Shown here piece by piece: positions 24,420 through 34,298 of a DNA stretch of 43,984 nucleotides. A program made the translations under genes and the position numbers. Under the pieces are notes generated by a model. That model saw only the letters and a list, made by a program, of their open reading frames with translations. It made no database searches and was not told the DNA's origin. Each line of letters starts with the position of its first letter. The first letter of the stretch is position 1. The stretch comes from Nevskia sp035651715 (GTDB lineage: Bacteria > Pseudomonadota > Gammaproteobacteria > Nevskiales > Nevskiaceae), in contig DASRFD010000008.1 in NCBI GenBank assembly GCA_035651715.1, positions 1 to 43,984 on the forward strand, given 5' to 3'.

Positions 24420-25078
24420 TTCGGCTTCCTGCCCGTGTGCTGCTCGAAACATTTCTGGTGCGCCGGCCGCGCCGCCAGCCGGGCGGCGTAGCGGCGCAGC
24501 GGCTCGGCCGGGGCCGGCAGTTCCACGCCGAGGCGCCGGAGCTGGCGCAGCAGCGCGGCCCAGCCGCTGTCCGCCAGAGTGTACTCCCGCCCCAGGATAT
24601 AACCCTGGGCGGCGAAATGCCGCCCGCCGGACAGCAGGTGGCGCAGCAGCTCCTCGCGCGCCGCCGCCTGGCTGCGCGCCGGCGCCGCCTCCAGCGCCTC
24701 CAGGCGCGGCAGCAGCTCATGCTCCAGGCCGTGCAGGGCCATGCGCACCCGGGCCCGCGCCGCCGGCGACAGTGGCATCAGCGGCGGGTGCGGATAGCGC
24801 TCGTCGAGGTATTCGACGATGACCCGCGCGCCGGTCACCACGCCCTCGCGGTCGGCCAGGGTCGGCAGCGACTGCGCCGGGTTGAGCACGACGAAATCCT
24901 CGTCGACCGTGCCGGGGCGGATCGGCCGGACCTGGGCGCTGTCGACATCCTTCTCCGCCAGCACCAGCCGCGCCCAGTCGCTGCCGAGCTGGTTCTCGGC
25001 GACGAAAAGCATCAAGCCCGCGTTGGGCGCGGGCTTGATGTTGTGCTGCGCCGCTTTGTGTCGGCTGCGTAGGACCAT
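24416..25078 (-). CDS. sspA: Stringent starvation protein A (GST-like RNA polymerase partner)
   Basis: This protein of about 220 residues is GST-fold, with a thioredoxin-like half (ARLVLAEKDVDSAQVRPI, VLNPAQSLPTLAD, ARVIVEYLDERYPHPPLMP) and a helical C-terminal half. SspA binds RNA polymerase and supports stress responses. The start is ambiguous: ATG at 25078 has AGAGG upstream and gives a 22-residue extension; ATG at 25012 gives the usual family N-terminus (MLFVAEN) but lies within a perfect 12-bp inverted repeat. The usual SHRVR-type segment reads SDWAR here. It follows petC by 15 bases, the common petABC-sspAB arrangement. Confidence 0.92.
   Translation of the reverse strand: MVLRSRHKAAQHNIKPAPNAGLMLFVAENQLGSDWARLVLAEKDVDSAQVRPIRPGTVDEDFVVLNPAQSLPTLADREGVVTGARVIVEYLDERYPHPPLMPLSPAARARVRMALHGLEHELLPRLEALEAAPARSQAAAREELLRHLLSGGRHFAAQGYILGREYTLADSGWAALLRQLRRLGVELPAPAEPLRRYAARLAARPAHQKCFEQHTGRKPK
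25011..25039. repeat. Perfect 12-bp inverted repeat at the sspA start
   Basis: ATCAAGCCCGCG (25011-25022) and CGCGGGCTTGAT (25028-25039) flank a five-base loop. In the sspA (minus) direction the stem ends at the alternative start codon ATG 25012 and is followed by GCTTTTC. It could be a weak terminator between petC and sspA or an RNA hairpin hiding the start site. Confidence 0.8.
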
Positions 25079-25093
25079 TCAGCCTCTGGCGGA

Positions 25094-25873
25094 CTAGTGA
25101 ACGTCGCGCCAGAACTCCTTCTTGAGGGCGTAGGTCAGCGGAATCAGCAGGAACAGCAGGTAGAACACCACGTGCCAGCCGGTGTGCTCACGTTCCTTGG
25201 CCACCGGTTCGGCGGCATAGGCCAGGAAGCTGGTCAGGTCGCCGACGAAGGCCTGGTACTGGGCGGCGTCCATGCTGCCGGGCTGCACCAGCTTGAGCGG
25301 CAGCTTGCTGCCTTCCTCGCCGCCCTTCCCGCCCTTCTCGTCGACCTTGACCTGCCAGCCCTGCAGCTCGCCCAGCACCGCCGGCATCGACACGCCCGGC
25401 AGATACAGGTTGTTGACGCCGAACGGGCGGGTGGAATCGAGGTAGAAGCCCATCAGGTAGGAGTAGACCCAGTCGGCGCCGCGCGCCTTGGTCTCCAGGG
25501 TCAGGTCCGGCGGGGTGCGGCCGAACCAGGCCTCGGACTGCTTGCCCGGCATGGCGGTCTGGATCTGCTCACCCGGCTTGGAGCCGTCGAAGATCAGGTT
25601 GGCCTTGAGCAGGCCCTCGGAGATGCCCAGGTCAGCCGCCATGCGGTTGTAGCGCAGGTACTTGAGCGAGTGGCAACCGGAGCAATAGGCCATGAAGTCG
25701 CGGGCGCCGCGCTGCACGGCGGCGCTGTTGCTGCTCGGCGTGAAGGCCAGCGGCTGGATCTCCTCCTCGGCGTAGGCCGCCGGAGCGGAAAGCAGCAGGC
25801 CGGTCAGAACCAGTGCGAATGCTTTCATGGTGCGCTTCATCTTGTGGGCGGCGCGATCGGCGAGGCGGCTCAT
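25094..25873 (-). CDS. petC: Cytochrome c1 of the bc1 complex
   Basis: This 259-residue subunit has a signal peptide (MKAFALVLTGLLLSAPAAYA), the heme c site YCSGCHSLKYLRY, a Met ligand region LYLPGVSMPAVLGEL, and a C-terminal membrane anchor (HVVFYLLFLLIPLTYALKKEF). It passes electrons from the Rieske protein to soluble or membrane cytochrome c. ATG at 25873 overlaps the petB stop (ATGA); ATG at 25840 would give a more usual signal peptide length. It is the third gene of petABC. Confidence 0.96.
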   Translation of the reverse strand: MSRLADRAAHKMKRTMKAFALVLTGLLLSAPAAYAEEEIQPLAFTPSSNSAAVQRGARDFMAYCSGCHSLKYLRYNRMAADLGISEGLLKANLIFDGSKPGEQIQTAMPGKQSEAWFGRTPPDLTLETKARGADWVYSYLMGFYLDSTRPFGVNNLYLPGVSMPAVLGELQGWQVKVDEKGGKGGEEGSKLPLKLVQPGSMDAAQYQAFVGDLTSFLAYAAEPVAKEREHTGWHVVFYLLFLLIPLTYALKKEFWRDVH

Positions 25874-27126
25874 GAGGTCACCCGTTCCGGCACCGGCTTG
25901 GTCTTGTCGAACTTGTGGCAGAACGGCAGCACCAGCAGGAAGTAGCCGAAGTAGTAGACCGTGCCGATGCGGGCCAGCAGGGTGAACGTCGGGTTCGGCT
26001 TGTGCATGCCCAGGTAGTTGAGCATGCCGAAGTCGGCGGCGAACAGGAGGGTGGCCCAGAAGAAAACCGGTCCCTTGTAGCGCCAGGACTTGACCGGGCT
26101 GCGGTCCAGCCAGGGCAAGAAGAACAGCACCACCACCGCGGCGAACATGACGATGACGCCCCAGATCTGCGTGGCGAAGAACGACGGCACCGCGCGCAGC
26201 ATGGCGTAGAACACGCCGAAGTACCACGCCGGGGTGATTTCCTCGGGCGTGACCTGTGGGTTGGCCGGCAGGTAGTTGGGCTTCTCCAGCACGTAGCCGC
26301 CGCCGTCCGGGGCGAAGAAGATCACCAGGCTGAAGATCAGCAGGAACACGCTGACGCCGAAGATGTCCTTCACCGTGTAATACGGGTGGAAGCCGATGCC
26401 GTCGAGCGGGATGTGGGTGACGGGGTCCTTCTTCTTCTTGATCTCGACGCCGTCGGGATTGTTGGAGCCGACCTCGTGCAGCGCGATCAGGTGCGCCACC
26501 ACCAGGCCCACCAGCACGAACGGCAGCGCCACCACGTGCAGCGAGAACAGGCGGTTGAGGGTCGCGTCCGCCGGGTTGAAGTCGCCCTGGATCCAGGTCT
26601 GCAGGGCGTCCCCGATGTAGGGGATGGTGCCGAACAGCGAGATGATCACCTCGGCGCCCCAGTACGACATGTTGCCCCAAGGCAGCACGTAGCCGCAGAA
26701 GGCCTCGGCCATCAGGCACAGGAAGATCAGCGCGCCGAAGATCCAGATCAGCTCGCGCGGCTTGCGGTGCGAGCCGTAGATCAGGCCGCGGAACATGTGC
26801 AGGTACACCACCATGAAGAACGCCGAGGCGCCGGTGGCGTGGAGGTAGCGGATCAGCCAGCCCCAGGACACGTCGCGCATGATGTACTGCACGGAGTCGA
26901 ACGCGGTGTCGGCGCCCGGCTTGTAGTTCATCGTCAGGAAGATGCCGGTCAGCAGCTGGTTGACCAGCACCAGCAGCGCCAGCGAGCCGAAGTAATACCA
27001 GAAGTTGAAGTTCTTCGGCGCGTAGTACTCGGACAGGTGGTCCTTCCACAGCTTGGTCAGCGGGAAGCGGTCGTCGATCCAGCCGAGGAAGCCGGTAGTC
27101 TTGTGCGGGTTCGGGATGATGGCCAT
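25870..27126 (-). CDS. petB: Cytochrome b of the bc1 complex
   Basis: This 418-residue integral membrane protein has eight helices. The heme-binding His pairs lie in LHATGASAFFMVVYLHMFRG and SLHVVALPFVLVGLVVAHL. The quinol-oxidising (Qo) site motif reads PAWYF instead of PEWYF, so the conserved Glu is Ala. The protein moves electrons from quinol to the Rieske cluster and to the Qi site while moving protons. It starts 3 bases after the petA stop and overlaps petC by four bases. The full length and all helices appear intact. Confidence 0.97.
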   Translation of the reverse strand: MAIIPNPHKTTGFLGWIDDRFPLTKLWKDHLSEYYAPKNFNFWYYFGSLALLVLVNQLLTGIFLTMNYKPGADTAFDSVQYIMRDVSWGWLIRYLHATGASAFFMVVYLHMFRGLIYGSHRKPRELIWIFGALIFLCLMAEAFCGYVLPWGNMSYWGAEVIISLFGTIPYIGDALQTWIQGDFNPADATLNRLFSLHVVALPFVLVGLVVAHLIALHEVGSNNPDGVEIKKKKDPVTHIPLDGIGFHPYYTVKDIFGVSVFLLIFSLVIFFAPDGGGYVLEKPNYLPANPQVTPEEITPAWYFGVFYAMLRAVPSFFATQIWGVIVMFAAVVVLFFLPWLDRSPVKSWRYKGPVFFWATLLFAADFGMLNYLGMHKPNPTFTLLARIGTVYYFGYFLLVLPFCHKFDKTKPVPERVTS

Positions 27127-27129
27127 GGG

Positions 27130-27723
27130 TTACGCCTTGCTCTGGTCTTCGCCGATGATGACCAGCGTGTCGCTGGCATAACGGTGCGGCGGCACTTCCA
27201 TGTTCTTCGGCGCCGGCTGGCCGGAATAGACGCGGCCGGCGAGGTCGTACTTGGAACCGTGGCAGGGGCAGAAGTAGCCGCCCAGCCAGTTCGGGTCGAT
27301 CTCCGGCGCCGGGTGGTCCGGGCGCAGCTTCGGCGAGCAGCCCAGGTGGGTGCACTTGCCGTTCATCACCAGGTATTCCGGCTTGATCGAACGGGTGTCG
27401 TTCTTGCAGTAGTCCGGCTGCTTGGAAATCTCGCTCTTCGGGTCGGCCAGCACGCTGACGCCCTTGGCCAGGTTGTCGAGCATGTCCTTGGAGCGCTTCA
27501 GCACCCAGATGCTCGAACCGCGCCAGACGAAGGTGACCTGCTGCCCTTCCTCGATCTTGGAGATGTCGGCGGCAACCGGGGCGCCCAGGGCCTGGGCCTT
27601 GGCGCTGGGCCTCAGCGAAGCCAGAAACGGCCAGACGACCGCCGCGGCGCCGGCGGCGCCCACGACGCTCGTGGCAGCGGTGAGGAAGCGGCGGCGGCTG
27701 CCGTCCACGCCTTCGTTGCTCAT
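27130..27723 (-). CDS. petA: Ubiquinol-cytochrome c reductase Rieske iron-sulfur subunit
   Basis: This 197-residue protein has a Tat-type N-terminus (SRRRFLTAATSVVGAAGA) forming the membrane anchor, then the Rieske fold with cluster motifs CTHLGC and CPCHGS and the closing segment SGQPAPKNMEVPP. The [2Fe-2S] cluster accepts an electron from quinol at the Qo site. ATG at 27723 follows AGAGG and begins the usual twin-arginine leader. It is the first gene of petABC. The 222 bases upstream (to 27945) carry the operon promoter, a C-rich stretch with an A7 tract at about 27835, and the terminator of the DUF1302 gene. Confidence 0.97.
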   Translation of the reverse strand: MSNEGVDGSRRRFLTAATSVVGAAGAAAVVWPFLASLRPSAKAQALGAPVAADISKIEEGQQVTFVWRGSSIWVLKRSKDMLDNLAKGVSVLADPKSEISKQPDYCKNDTRSIKPEYLVMNGKCTHLGCSPKLRPDHPAPEIDPNWLGGYFCPCHGSKYDLAGRVYSGQPAPKNMEVPPHRYASDTLVIIGEDQSKA

Positions 27724-27893
27724 TGCTTGAAAACCTCTGGAGTGCGGATCATTAAACGGATTTTTATGCCCCGCAGAGCCTCCACGCGGGACCGCCCAGC
27801 TTATTCGCCGCATTATAGCGGGGCCCGGCGCGACAAAAAAAGGCAAGCGCGCAGCCAGGAGCGCCCGGCCACGCTCCCTAGCACGGCGGCGAC

Positions 27894-27925
27894 GCAAAAA
27901 GCAAAGGCCCCGCAGGGCCTTTGCT
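27894..27925 (-). terminator. Strong intrinsic terminator of the 27946-30603 gene
   Basis: AGCAAAGGCCC (27900-27910) pairs perfectly with GGGCCTTTGCT (27915-27925) over a four-base loop, followed on the minus strand by a TTTTT run. It lies 21 bases after the stop codon. Confidence 0.92.
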
Positions 27926-27945
27926 CCACGCCGCCGGACGCGGGC

Positions 27946-30603
27946 CTAGAACTGGTATTTGATGAAGGCCTGGGCGAAGTCGCGATCCGACAGCACGTTG
28001 TAGACGCCGCCGCCCCAATACCAGGTATAGCCCAGGGTAAAGGCCAGCGACTGCTTGTACTGGAACTCGAACAGGCTGTCGAATTCCTTGGTGCCCTTGA
28101 CGAAGTTGCCGCCGGGGCCGGGCGAGATGCCGCCGATATCCTGCTTCCACACCAGGAACGGGCGCAGGTTGATGTTGGGCAGGATGCTCTCGTAGCGCAG
28201 CTGCGAGATCAGGCGGTAGCCGTAGGACACGGCGGTGGGATAGCCGGAGGCGTCCTGCTGGTGCGGGTTGAAGCGCAGGCCGTCGCCGCCGACGACGCAG
28301 TCGGCCGAGCCGGCGCAGGACATGCGCGAGCCGTCGGCGCCGGAGCCGTCGGCGCCGGCGACGGGGCCGTAGGTGCTGTTCGGGCCCTGCAGCACGAGCT
28401 GGTCCAGGCGCGGCAGGAACGGCACGTATTCCGCGCCGGCCTCGCCCACGATCAGCACCTGGCTGGCGCCGAAGGGGTTGTCGGTGGCGCCCAGCACGCG
28501 GGTGAAGCCAAGGTTGAACTGGAACACCTGGAAGCGCTCGTAGCCGCGGATGTAGCTGTTGGCCGGGTTCTCGCCGATGACGCCGCCGCGGTAGGGAATG
28601 ACGAAGTTGGGGAAGGAGCGGGCCGAGCCGTCGATGTTGCCGATGGCCAGGTCGAAGGTGTCGCACGTGCCCGGCAGGCAGCCGGTGTTCTTGTCGCTCG
28701 GGCCGTAGACGGTGACGCCGCCACCTGTGGCCGGATCGGCGAAGCCGACGCCGGCGTGGGTGCCGATGCAGTTCTGGCGGTGACAGGCGGTCAGCGTCGG
28801 GCCGAACGCGGCGAACGCCAGGTCGTGGGTGTCGACCTGCAACGGCAGGTTGGGACGGTAGGCGATTTCGCCCTGGATCGAGTAGCTGCCGACGGTGGTG
28901 TTGAAGCTGAAGCCGACCAGGTCGATCTTGTTCGGGTATTCCAGCAAGAAACGGGCGGTGTCGATGCCCAGGGTATCGGAGGTGGCGTACTGCGCCTCGG
29001 GCCCGGGGGAATTGCCGGGGTTGAGGGCATGGAACACCGGCAAATCCGGACAGGCCTGGAGGAAGGTGATCGGGTCGGTCGCGTCGATGTCGGCGCCTGG
29101 TTGCCCTGTGATCTGGTTGATGCCGTGCTTGCCGCCTTTGCGCGCGCAGCTGCCATTGGTCGAATAGAAGCTGGCGTACGGCAGACGCGAGTTGTAGCGC
29201 ATGTAGTACAGCGACAGGTCGGTGCCGTTGTTGAAGTTGTCGGCGTAGTAGTCGAGCTTCACTCCGAACTGGCCCCAGGTGCGCGCCTCCCGGTCGGGCA
29301 GGCGCATGATGGTGGAGGTGCTGTTGGTGATGCCGGCCAGCGGATTGTCCTGCGGCGTGCCGCAGGTCTGGCCGCTGTTGGCAAAGCAGGGATAGGGATC
29401 CAGCGCCGCCTGGCCGAAGCTGGCGTTGATCGAGTTGCCGACGTTGTTGGTGCCGATCGGCAGGCTGGAGAAGTAGGTGCCCGGCGTCTGGATTTCGATC
29501 GGCTGCCATTCGAGCTGGTAGAAGCCCTCCACGGTGGCGTTGCTGAACGGCTCGAAGCTGACGTCGACCATGTTGATCGGGGTGAAGAACTCCTCGACCT
29601 GGCCGCCGATGCGGAACACGTTGTTGGCGTTGACCGGGTTGGCCTGGTTGATGCTGTTCAGCACCAGCGTGGTGCTCTCGCCCCAGTTGACCAGCTGGCG
29701 GCCGATCTTGAACGAGACGGTCTTGTCTTCGGTGAACGGGATTGGCAGCTTGCCGTACAGGTAGCTGTCCAGGTACTGCATGTTGGTGCCGGCCTGGGCC
29801 AGGGCTTCACCGTCGGTGCGCTTGCTGCGCACGTAGCCGCCGCGGCCGTAGACGATGAAGTTACCGTTGCCGTCGGGCTGGCCGTAATTGCGGTTGTTGA
29901 GCAGGCCGCCCTCCAGCACGGTGGCAGCCGGGCAGCCGGCGCCGAGTACGCCGCCGGCGATGCCCAGCGGATTGGTGAAGAACGGACTGTTCGGATTGGC
30001 GAGGTTGCCCAGCAGGTTCTGCACGCACGGCGCCAGGCCGGTGATGACGCCGGTGCCGCCGAGCGGCGCGACATGGCGGCCGACCTGCAGGCGGTTCTGT
30101 GGGGTGATCTCGTTGGGATGGGTTTCGGTGAAATCGTTATTGACCGCGTCGTAGAAGTACAGGGCGCGGGCGAAGATGCCGAAGTCGTGCCAGGTCAGGT
30201 TGAGGTCGGAGGTGACCTTGGCCGGCGCCTGGAACAGGTGGAAGCGGGAATAGTTGAGGTCGCCCTGGTCGCCGTTCATCGAGGCGGCGCCACGCGCGCC
30301 GGCGAGGTGCTGTGCCGGGAACAGCTGGTCCTTGAATAGGCCCTGGCAGATCTGGTAGGCGCCATCCGGGCCACCACAGACATTGGGGTCGATGTTGCTC
30401 TTGCCGACCAGGTTCTGGCTCTGGCTCTGCATGCGCACGCCGACGCCGGCGGTGAAGGTGGTATTGAGCACGCCCTTGATGCCGTCCTCACTGCCCGGCA
30501 GCGGAACGCTGAAATCGATGGCATGGACCGCCCCCAGGGGCAGCAGCAACGCCGCCAGCAGGCCGACACGCACGACACCCCCACCACGCAGAACGCTCCG
30601 CAT
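27946..30603 (-). CDS. DUF1302 family outer-membrane protein (copy 1)
   Basis: This 885-residue protein has a signal peptide (RVGLLAALLLPLGAVHA) and the DUF1302 pattern throughout: VLNTTFTAGVGVRMQSQSQN, YSRFHLFQAPAKVTSDLNL, FKIGRQLVNWGESTTLV, LPDREARTWGQFGVKLDYYA, NSRLPYASFYSTNGSCARKG and LGYTWYWGGGVYNVLSDRDF, ending in Phe (YQF) as beta-barrel proteins do. DUF1302 proteins often pair with DUF1329 proteins and occur in bacteria using hydrophobic substrates; transport of lipid-like compounds is suggested but unproven. The start ATG at 30603 follows AGGAGAGG. It is a close paralogue of the next gene upstream and has its own terminator. Confidence 0.9.
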   Translation of the reverse strand: MRSVLRGGGVVRVGLLAALLLPLGAVHAIDFSVPLPGSEDGIKGVLNTTFTAGVGVRMQSQSQNLVGKSNIDPNVCGGPDGAYQICQGLFKDQLFPAQHLAGARGAASMNGDQGDLNYSRFHLFQAPAKVTSDLNLTWHDFGIFARALYFYDAVNNDFTETHPNEITPQNRLQVGRHVAPLGGTGVITGLAPCVQNLLGNLANPNSPFFTNPLGIAGGVLGAGCPAATVLEGGLLNNRNYGQPDGNGNFIVYGRGGYVRSKRTDGEALAQAGTNMQYLDSYLYGKLPIPFTEDKTVSFKIGRQLVNWGESTTLVLNSINQANPVNANNVFRIGGQVEEFFTPINMVDVSFEPFSNATVEGFYQLEWQPIEIQTPGTYFSSLPIGTNNVGNSINASFGQAALDPYPCFANSGQTCGTPQDNPLAGITNSTSTIMRLPDREARTWGQFGVKLDYYADNFNNGTDLSLYYMRYNSRLPYASFYSTNGSCARKGGKHGINQITGQPGADIDATDPITFLQACPDLPVFHALNPGNSPGPEAQYATSDTLGIDTARFLLEYPNKIDLVGFSFNTTVGSYSIQGEIAYRPNLPLQVDTHDLAFAAFGPTLTACHRQNCIGTHAGVGFADPATGGGVTVYGPSDKNTGCLPGTCDTFDLAIGNIDGSARSFPNFVIPYRGGVIGENPANSYIRGYERFQVFQFNLGFTRVLGATDNPFGASQVLIVGEAGAEYVPFLPRLDQLVLQGPNSTYGPVAGADGSGADGSRMSCAGSADCVVGGDGLRFNPHQQDASGYPTAVSYGYRLISQLRYESILPNINLRPFLVWKQDIGGISPGPGGNFVKGTKEFDSLFEFQYKQSLAFTLGYTWYWGGGVYNVLSDRDFAQAFIKYQF

Positions 30604-30718
30604 CGTTCCTCTCCTCAGCCTAGCCCTGATGTGAGCCGGTTATTTGTATTTTTGGCGCGCGCCGGGGGCGCGCTTTTGTTAAGCGGTAGTAAACCGCAGC
30701 CGGAGCGCCGATGCAATA

Positions 30719-30760
30719 GAAAAAACAAAGCCGGCCGTGGCTTTAGGCCCACGGCCGGCT
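30719..30760 (-). terminator. Strong intrinsic terminator of the 30786-33194 gene
   Basis: A perfect 12-bp stem (30729-30740 with 30749-30760) with an eight-base loop is followed on the minus strand by TTTGTTTTTTCT. It lies 25 bases past the stop. The remaining bases to 30603 hold the leader of the downstream DUF1302 gene. Confidence 0.93.
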
Positions 30761-30785
30761 GCATTACATGAACTTCTGCAGTCGG

Positions 30786-33194
30786 CTAGAACTGGTATTT
30801 GACGAAGAACTGGGCGAAATCGCGGTCCGACAGGGTGTTGAACACCCCGCCTCCCCAATACCAGGTGTAGCCGATATCGAACGACAGGGCCTGCTGATAG
30901 CGCGCCTCGACCAGTGTATTGACCTGCTTGCGGCCGGCGACGAAGTTGCCGCCGGGCCCGGGGGCGGTGCCCTGCACGTCCTGGGAGTAGAAGATGGTGG
31001 GCTGCAGGCCGACGCCGGGCAGCACGTTCTCGTATCTGAAGATGCCGATCAGGCGGTAGCCCCAGGAGAACTTGTCCGGATAGCCGGTGGCGTCCTGCTG
31101 GTGCGGGTTGAAGCGCAGTCCATCGGGGCCCAGGGCGCAGTCCGGCGCGGTCGAGCAGGCCAGGGGCGAACCGTCCGCGCCGGAGCCGTCGGCGCCGGCG
31201 CTGGCGGCGTAATTGGTGTTGGGGCCCTCGAGCTGCAGGCGCGCCAGCGGCGGCAGGAACGGCACGTAGGTCGCGCCCAGTTCGCTGACGAACAGCACCT
31301 GGTCGGCGCCGAAGGGGTTGTCGGTGGCGCCGAGCACGCGGGTGGTGCCCAGGTTGAACTGGAACACCTGGAAGCGCTCGTAGCCGCGGATATAGCTGTT
31401 GGGCGGGTTCTCGCCGATGACGCCGCCGCGGTAGGGAATGATGAAGTTGGGGAAGGACCGCGCCACGCCGGGAATGGCGCCGGCCAGCACTTCGATGGTG
31501 TCGGTCTTGCCGGCGGCGTAGTCGCTGCTGCCGTACAGGTGCAGGTTGTTGCTGGCGTCGTAGCCCAGGCCGCCGAGGGGCGTGCCCGGGGTGCAGTTGA
31601 CGCCGGGGCTGCTGCAACTGGTCAGGGTCGGACCCAGCGCGGCGAAGAACAGGTCCTGCTGGTCGACCTGCAGCGGCTCGTCCGGGCGATAGGCCACCTC
31701 GCCCTGGATCGACCAGGCGCCGACGGTGGTGTTGAAGCTGGCGCCGATCAGGTCGATGCCGTTGGGATATTCCAGCAGCAGCTTGGGCGAGTTCAGCGCC
31801 AGGATGCTGCTGGTGGCGTTCTGCGGGTCGTTGGGGTGCAGCACTGGCAGGTCCGGACAGGCCAGCAGGAAGCTGACCGATTCGGTCGCGTCGATGTCGG
31901 CCCCGGGTTGGCCGGTGAGGCGGTTGATGCCGTGCTTGCCGCCCTTGCGCGCGCAGCTGCCGTCGGCCGAATAGAAGCTGGCGTAGGGCAGGCGCGAGTT
32001 GTAGCGCATGAAGTAGGCGGACAGGTCGGTGCCGTTGTTGAGCCAGTCGGCGTAATAGTCGAGCTTGACGCCGAACTGGCCGCTGGTGCGCGCCTCGCGG
32101 TCCGGCAGGCGCTGCGCCGTGGTGGTGGTGTTGGTCAGCAGCGCCAGCGGGTTGTACTGCAGGGCAGCGACGTTGTCGGGGTCGTAGGCGTTCTGGCCGA
32201 AGCTGGTGTTGAGGGTCTTGCCGGTGTTGTTGGTGCCGAAATCGACGTCCGACAGGTAGCTGCCGGGCGCGGCGATCTCCACCGGCTTCCACTCCAGCTG
32301 GTAGAAGGCCTCCAGCGTGGTGTTCTCCAGCGGCTCGAAGCTCAGGTCGATCATGTTGATCGGGACGAAGTCCTCCTCGACCTGGTTGCCGACGCGGTTG
32401 AAATTGTTGGCGTTGACCGGGTTGGCCTGATTGAGGCTGTTGATGACGATGGTGGTGCTCTCGCCCCAGTTCACCGTCTGCCGGCCGATCTTGAACGACA
32501 GCTTCTTGTCGTCGGTGAAGGGGATCGGCAGCTTGCCGTAGAAGTAGCTGTCCAGGTATTGCAGGTTGGTGCCGATCTGGCTCAGCACCTCGCCGTCGGT
32601 GCGCTTGTCGCGCACCAGCTTGCCGGGGCCGAACACCTTGCCGCCCGGGTACGGGATCAGCAGCGGCGTCGGCGGGCTGATGCCGACGTCGGCGTCGTTG
32701 CGGTTCCTGGCGGTGACTTCGTTGGGCTGGGTCTGGGTGAAGTCGTTGTTGACGAAATCGTAAAAATACAGGGCCCGGGCGAAGATGCCGAAATCCTTGT
32801 AGCTGATGGTGATGTCCGAGGTTTCCTTGGCCACCGCCTGGGTGAAGTGGTATTTGCTGTAGTTGAGGTCGCCGTCGTCGGTGTTGATGGTGGCGGCGCC
32901 TGGCGCGGCTGCCAGGTGCTGCGCCGCGAAATATTGATCCTTGAACACGCCCTGGCAGGCCTGGAACGGCACGCCGCAGACGTTGCGGTTGAGGTCGCCC
33001 TTGCCGATCAGGTTGACGCTGGGGGCCTGCATGCGGATGGCGCCGCCGGCGGTGAAGGTGTTGTTGAGCACCAGCTTCAGCTGGTCGTCGCCGATATTGA
33101 AGCTCTCGCTGATGGCCCAGGCCGGCGCGCTCGCGCCGAGCAGCGCTGCCAGAGCCAGGGCGCGCAAACGCCGCATCCCATTCGAAGTCCGCAT
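30786..33194 (-). CDS. DUF1302 family outer-membrane protein (copy 2)
   Basis: This 802-residue protein is the tandem paralogue of the 27946-30603 gene, sharing segments such as FKIGRQTVNWGESTTIV, NSRLPYASFYSADGSCARKG, VIGENPPNSYIRGYERFQVF and FNTLSDRDFAQFFVKYQF. It has a signal peptide (RLRALALAALLGASAPAWA) and a C-terminal YQF. ATG at 33194 was chosen because GGGAGGGGA lies just upstream; an in-frame ATG at 33248 would add 18 residues before the leader. The 132 bases upstream hold two small inverted repeats (GCGGC/GCCGC at 33211-33225; CCGTACGG at 33233-33240). Each copy is separately terminated, so they are probably independent units, possibly with different substrates. Confidence 0.9.
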   Translation of the reverse strand: MRTSNGMRRLRALALAALLGASAPAWAISESFNIGDDQLKLVLNNTFTAGGAIRMQAPSVNLIGKGDLNRNVCGVPFQACQGVFKDQYFAAQHLAAAPGAATINTDDGDLNYSKYHFTQAVAKETSDITISYKDFGIFARALYFYDFVNNDFTQTQPNEVTARNRNDADVGISPPTPLLIPYPGGKVFGPGKLVRDKRTDGEVLSQIGTNLQYLDSYFYGKLPIPFTDDKKLSFKIGRQTVNWGESTTIVINSLNQANPVNANNFNRVGNQVEEDFVPINMIDLSFEPLENTTLEAFYQLEWKPVEIAAPGSYLSDVDFGTNNTGKTLNTSFGQNAYDPDNVAALQYNPLALLTNTTTTAQRLPDREARTSGQFGVKLDYYADWLNNGTDLSAYFMRYNSRLPYASFYSADGSCARKGGKHGINRLTGQPGADIDATESVSFLLACPDLPVLHPNDPQNATSSILALNSPKLLLEYPNGIDLIGASFNTTVGAWSIQGEVAYRPDEPLQVDQQDLFFAALGPTLTSCSSPGVNCTPGTPLGGLGYDASNNLHLYGSSDYAAGKTDTIEVLAGAIPGVARSFPNFIIPYRGGVIGENPPNSYIRGYERFQVFQFNLGTTRVLGATDNPFGADQVLFVSELGATYVPFLPPLARLQLEGPNTNYAASAGADGSGADGSPLACSTAPDCALGPDGLRFNPHQQDATGYPDKFSWGYRLIGIFRYENVLPGVGLQPTIFYSQDVQGTAPGPGGNFVAGRKQVNTLVEARYQQALSFDIGYTWYWGGGVFNTLSDRDFAQFFVKYQF

Positions 33195-33326
33195 CTCATC
33201 CCCTCCCTGCGCGGCAAAACGCCGCAAGCCTACCGTACGGCAGCGCATGGCCCCGCCCAGGCGCGCAGCTTACCCGGTATTTCGGAAGAAGCAACCGCAG
33301 TGCAGCAATTACCTGGCGGGTAAAGC

Positions 33327-34290
<964 letters not shown>

Positions 34291-34298
<8 letters not shown>

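Noticed and set aside
25915..30339. Very long open frame (about 1470 codons) on the plus strand
   Set aside because: It is antisense to petB, petA and a DUF1302 gene, its product is a low-complexity run of Val/Gly/Asp/Arg/His, and it crosses two gene boundaries and a terminator. It arises from high GC with few stops.
30768..33323. Long plus-strand open frame opposite the second DUF1302 gene
   Set aside because: Mirror image of the coding strand with skewed composition, no ribosome-binding site or known domain.
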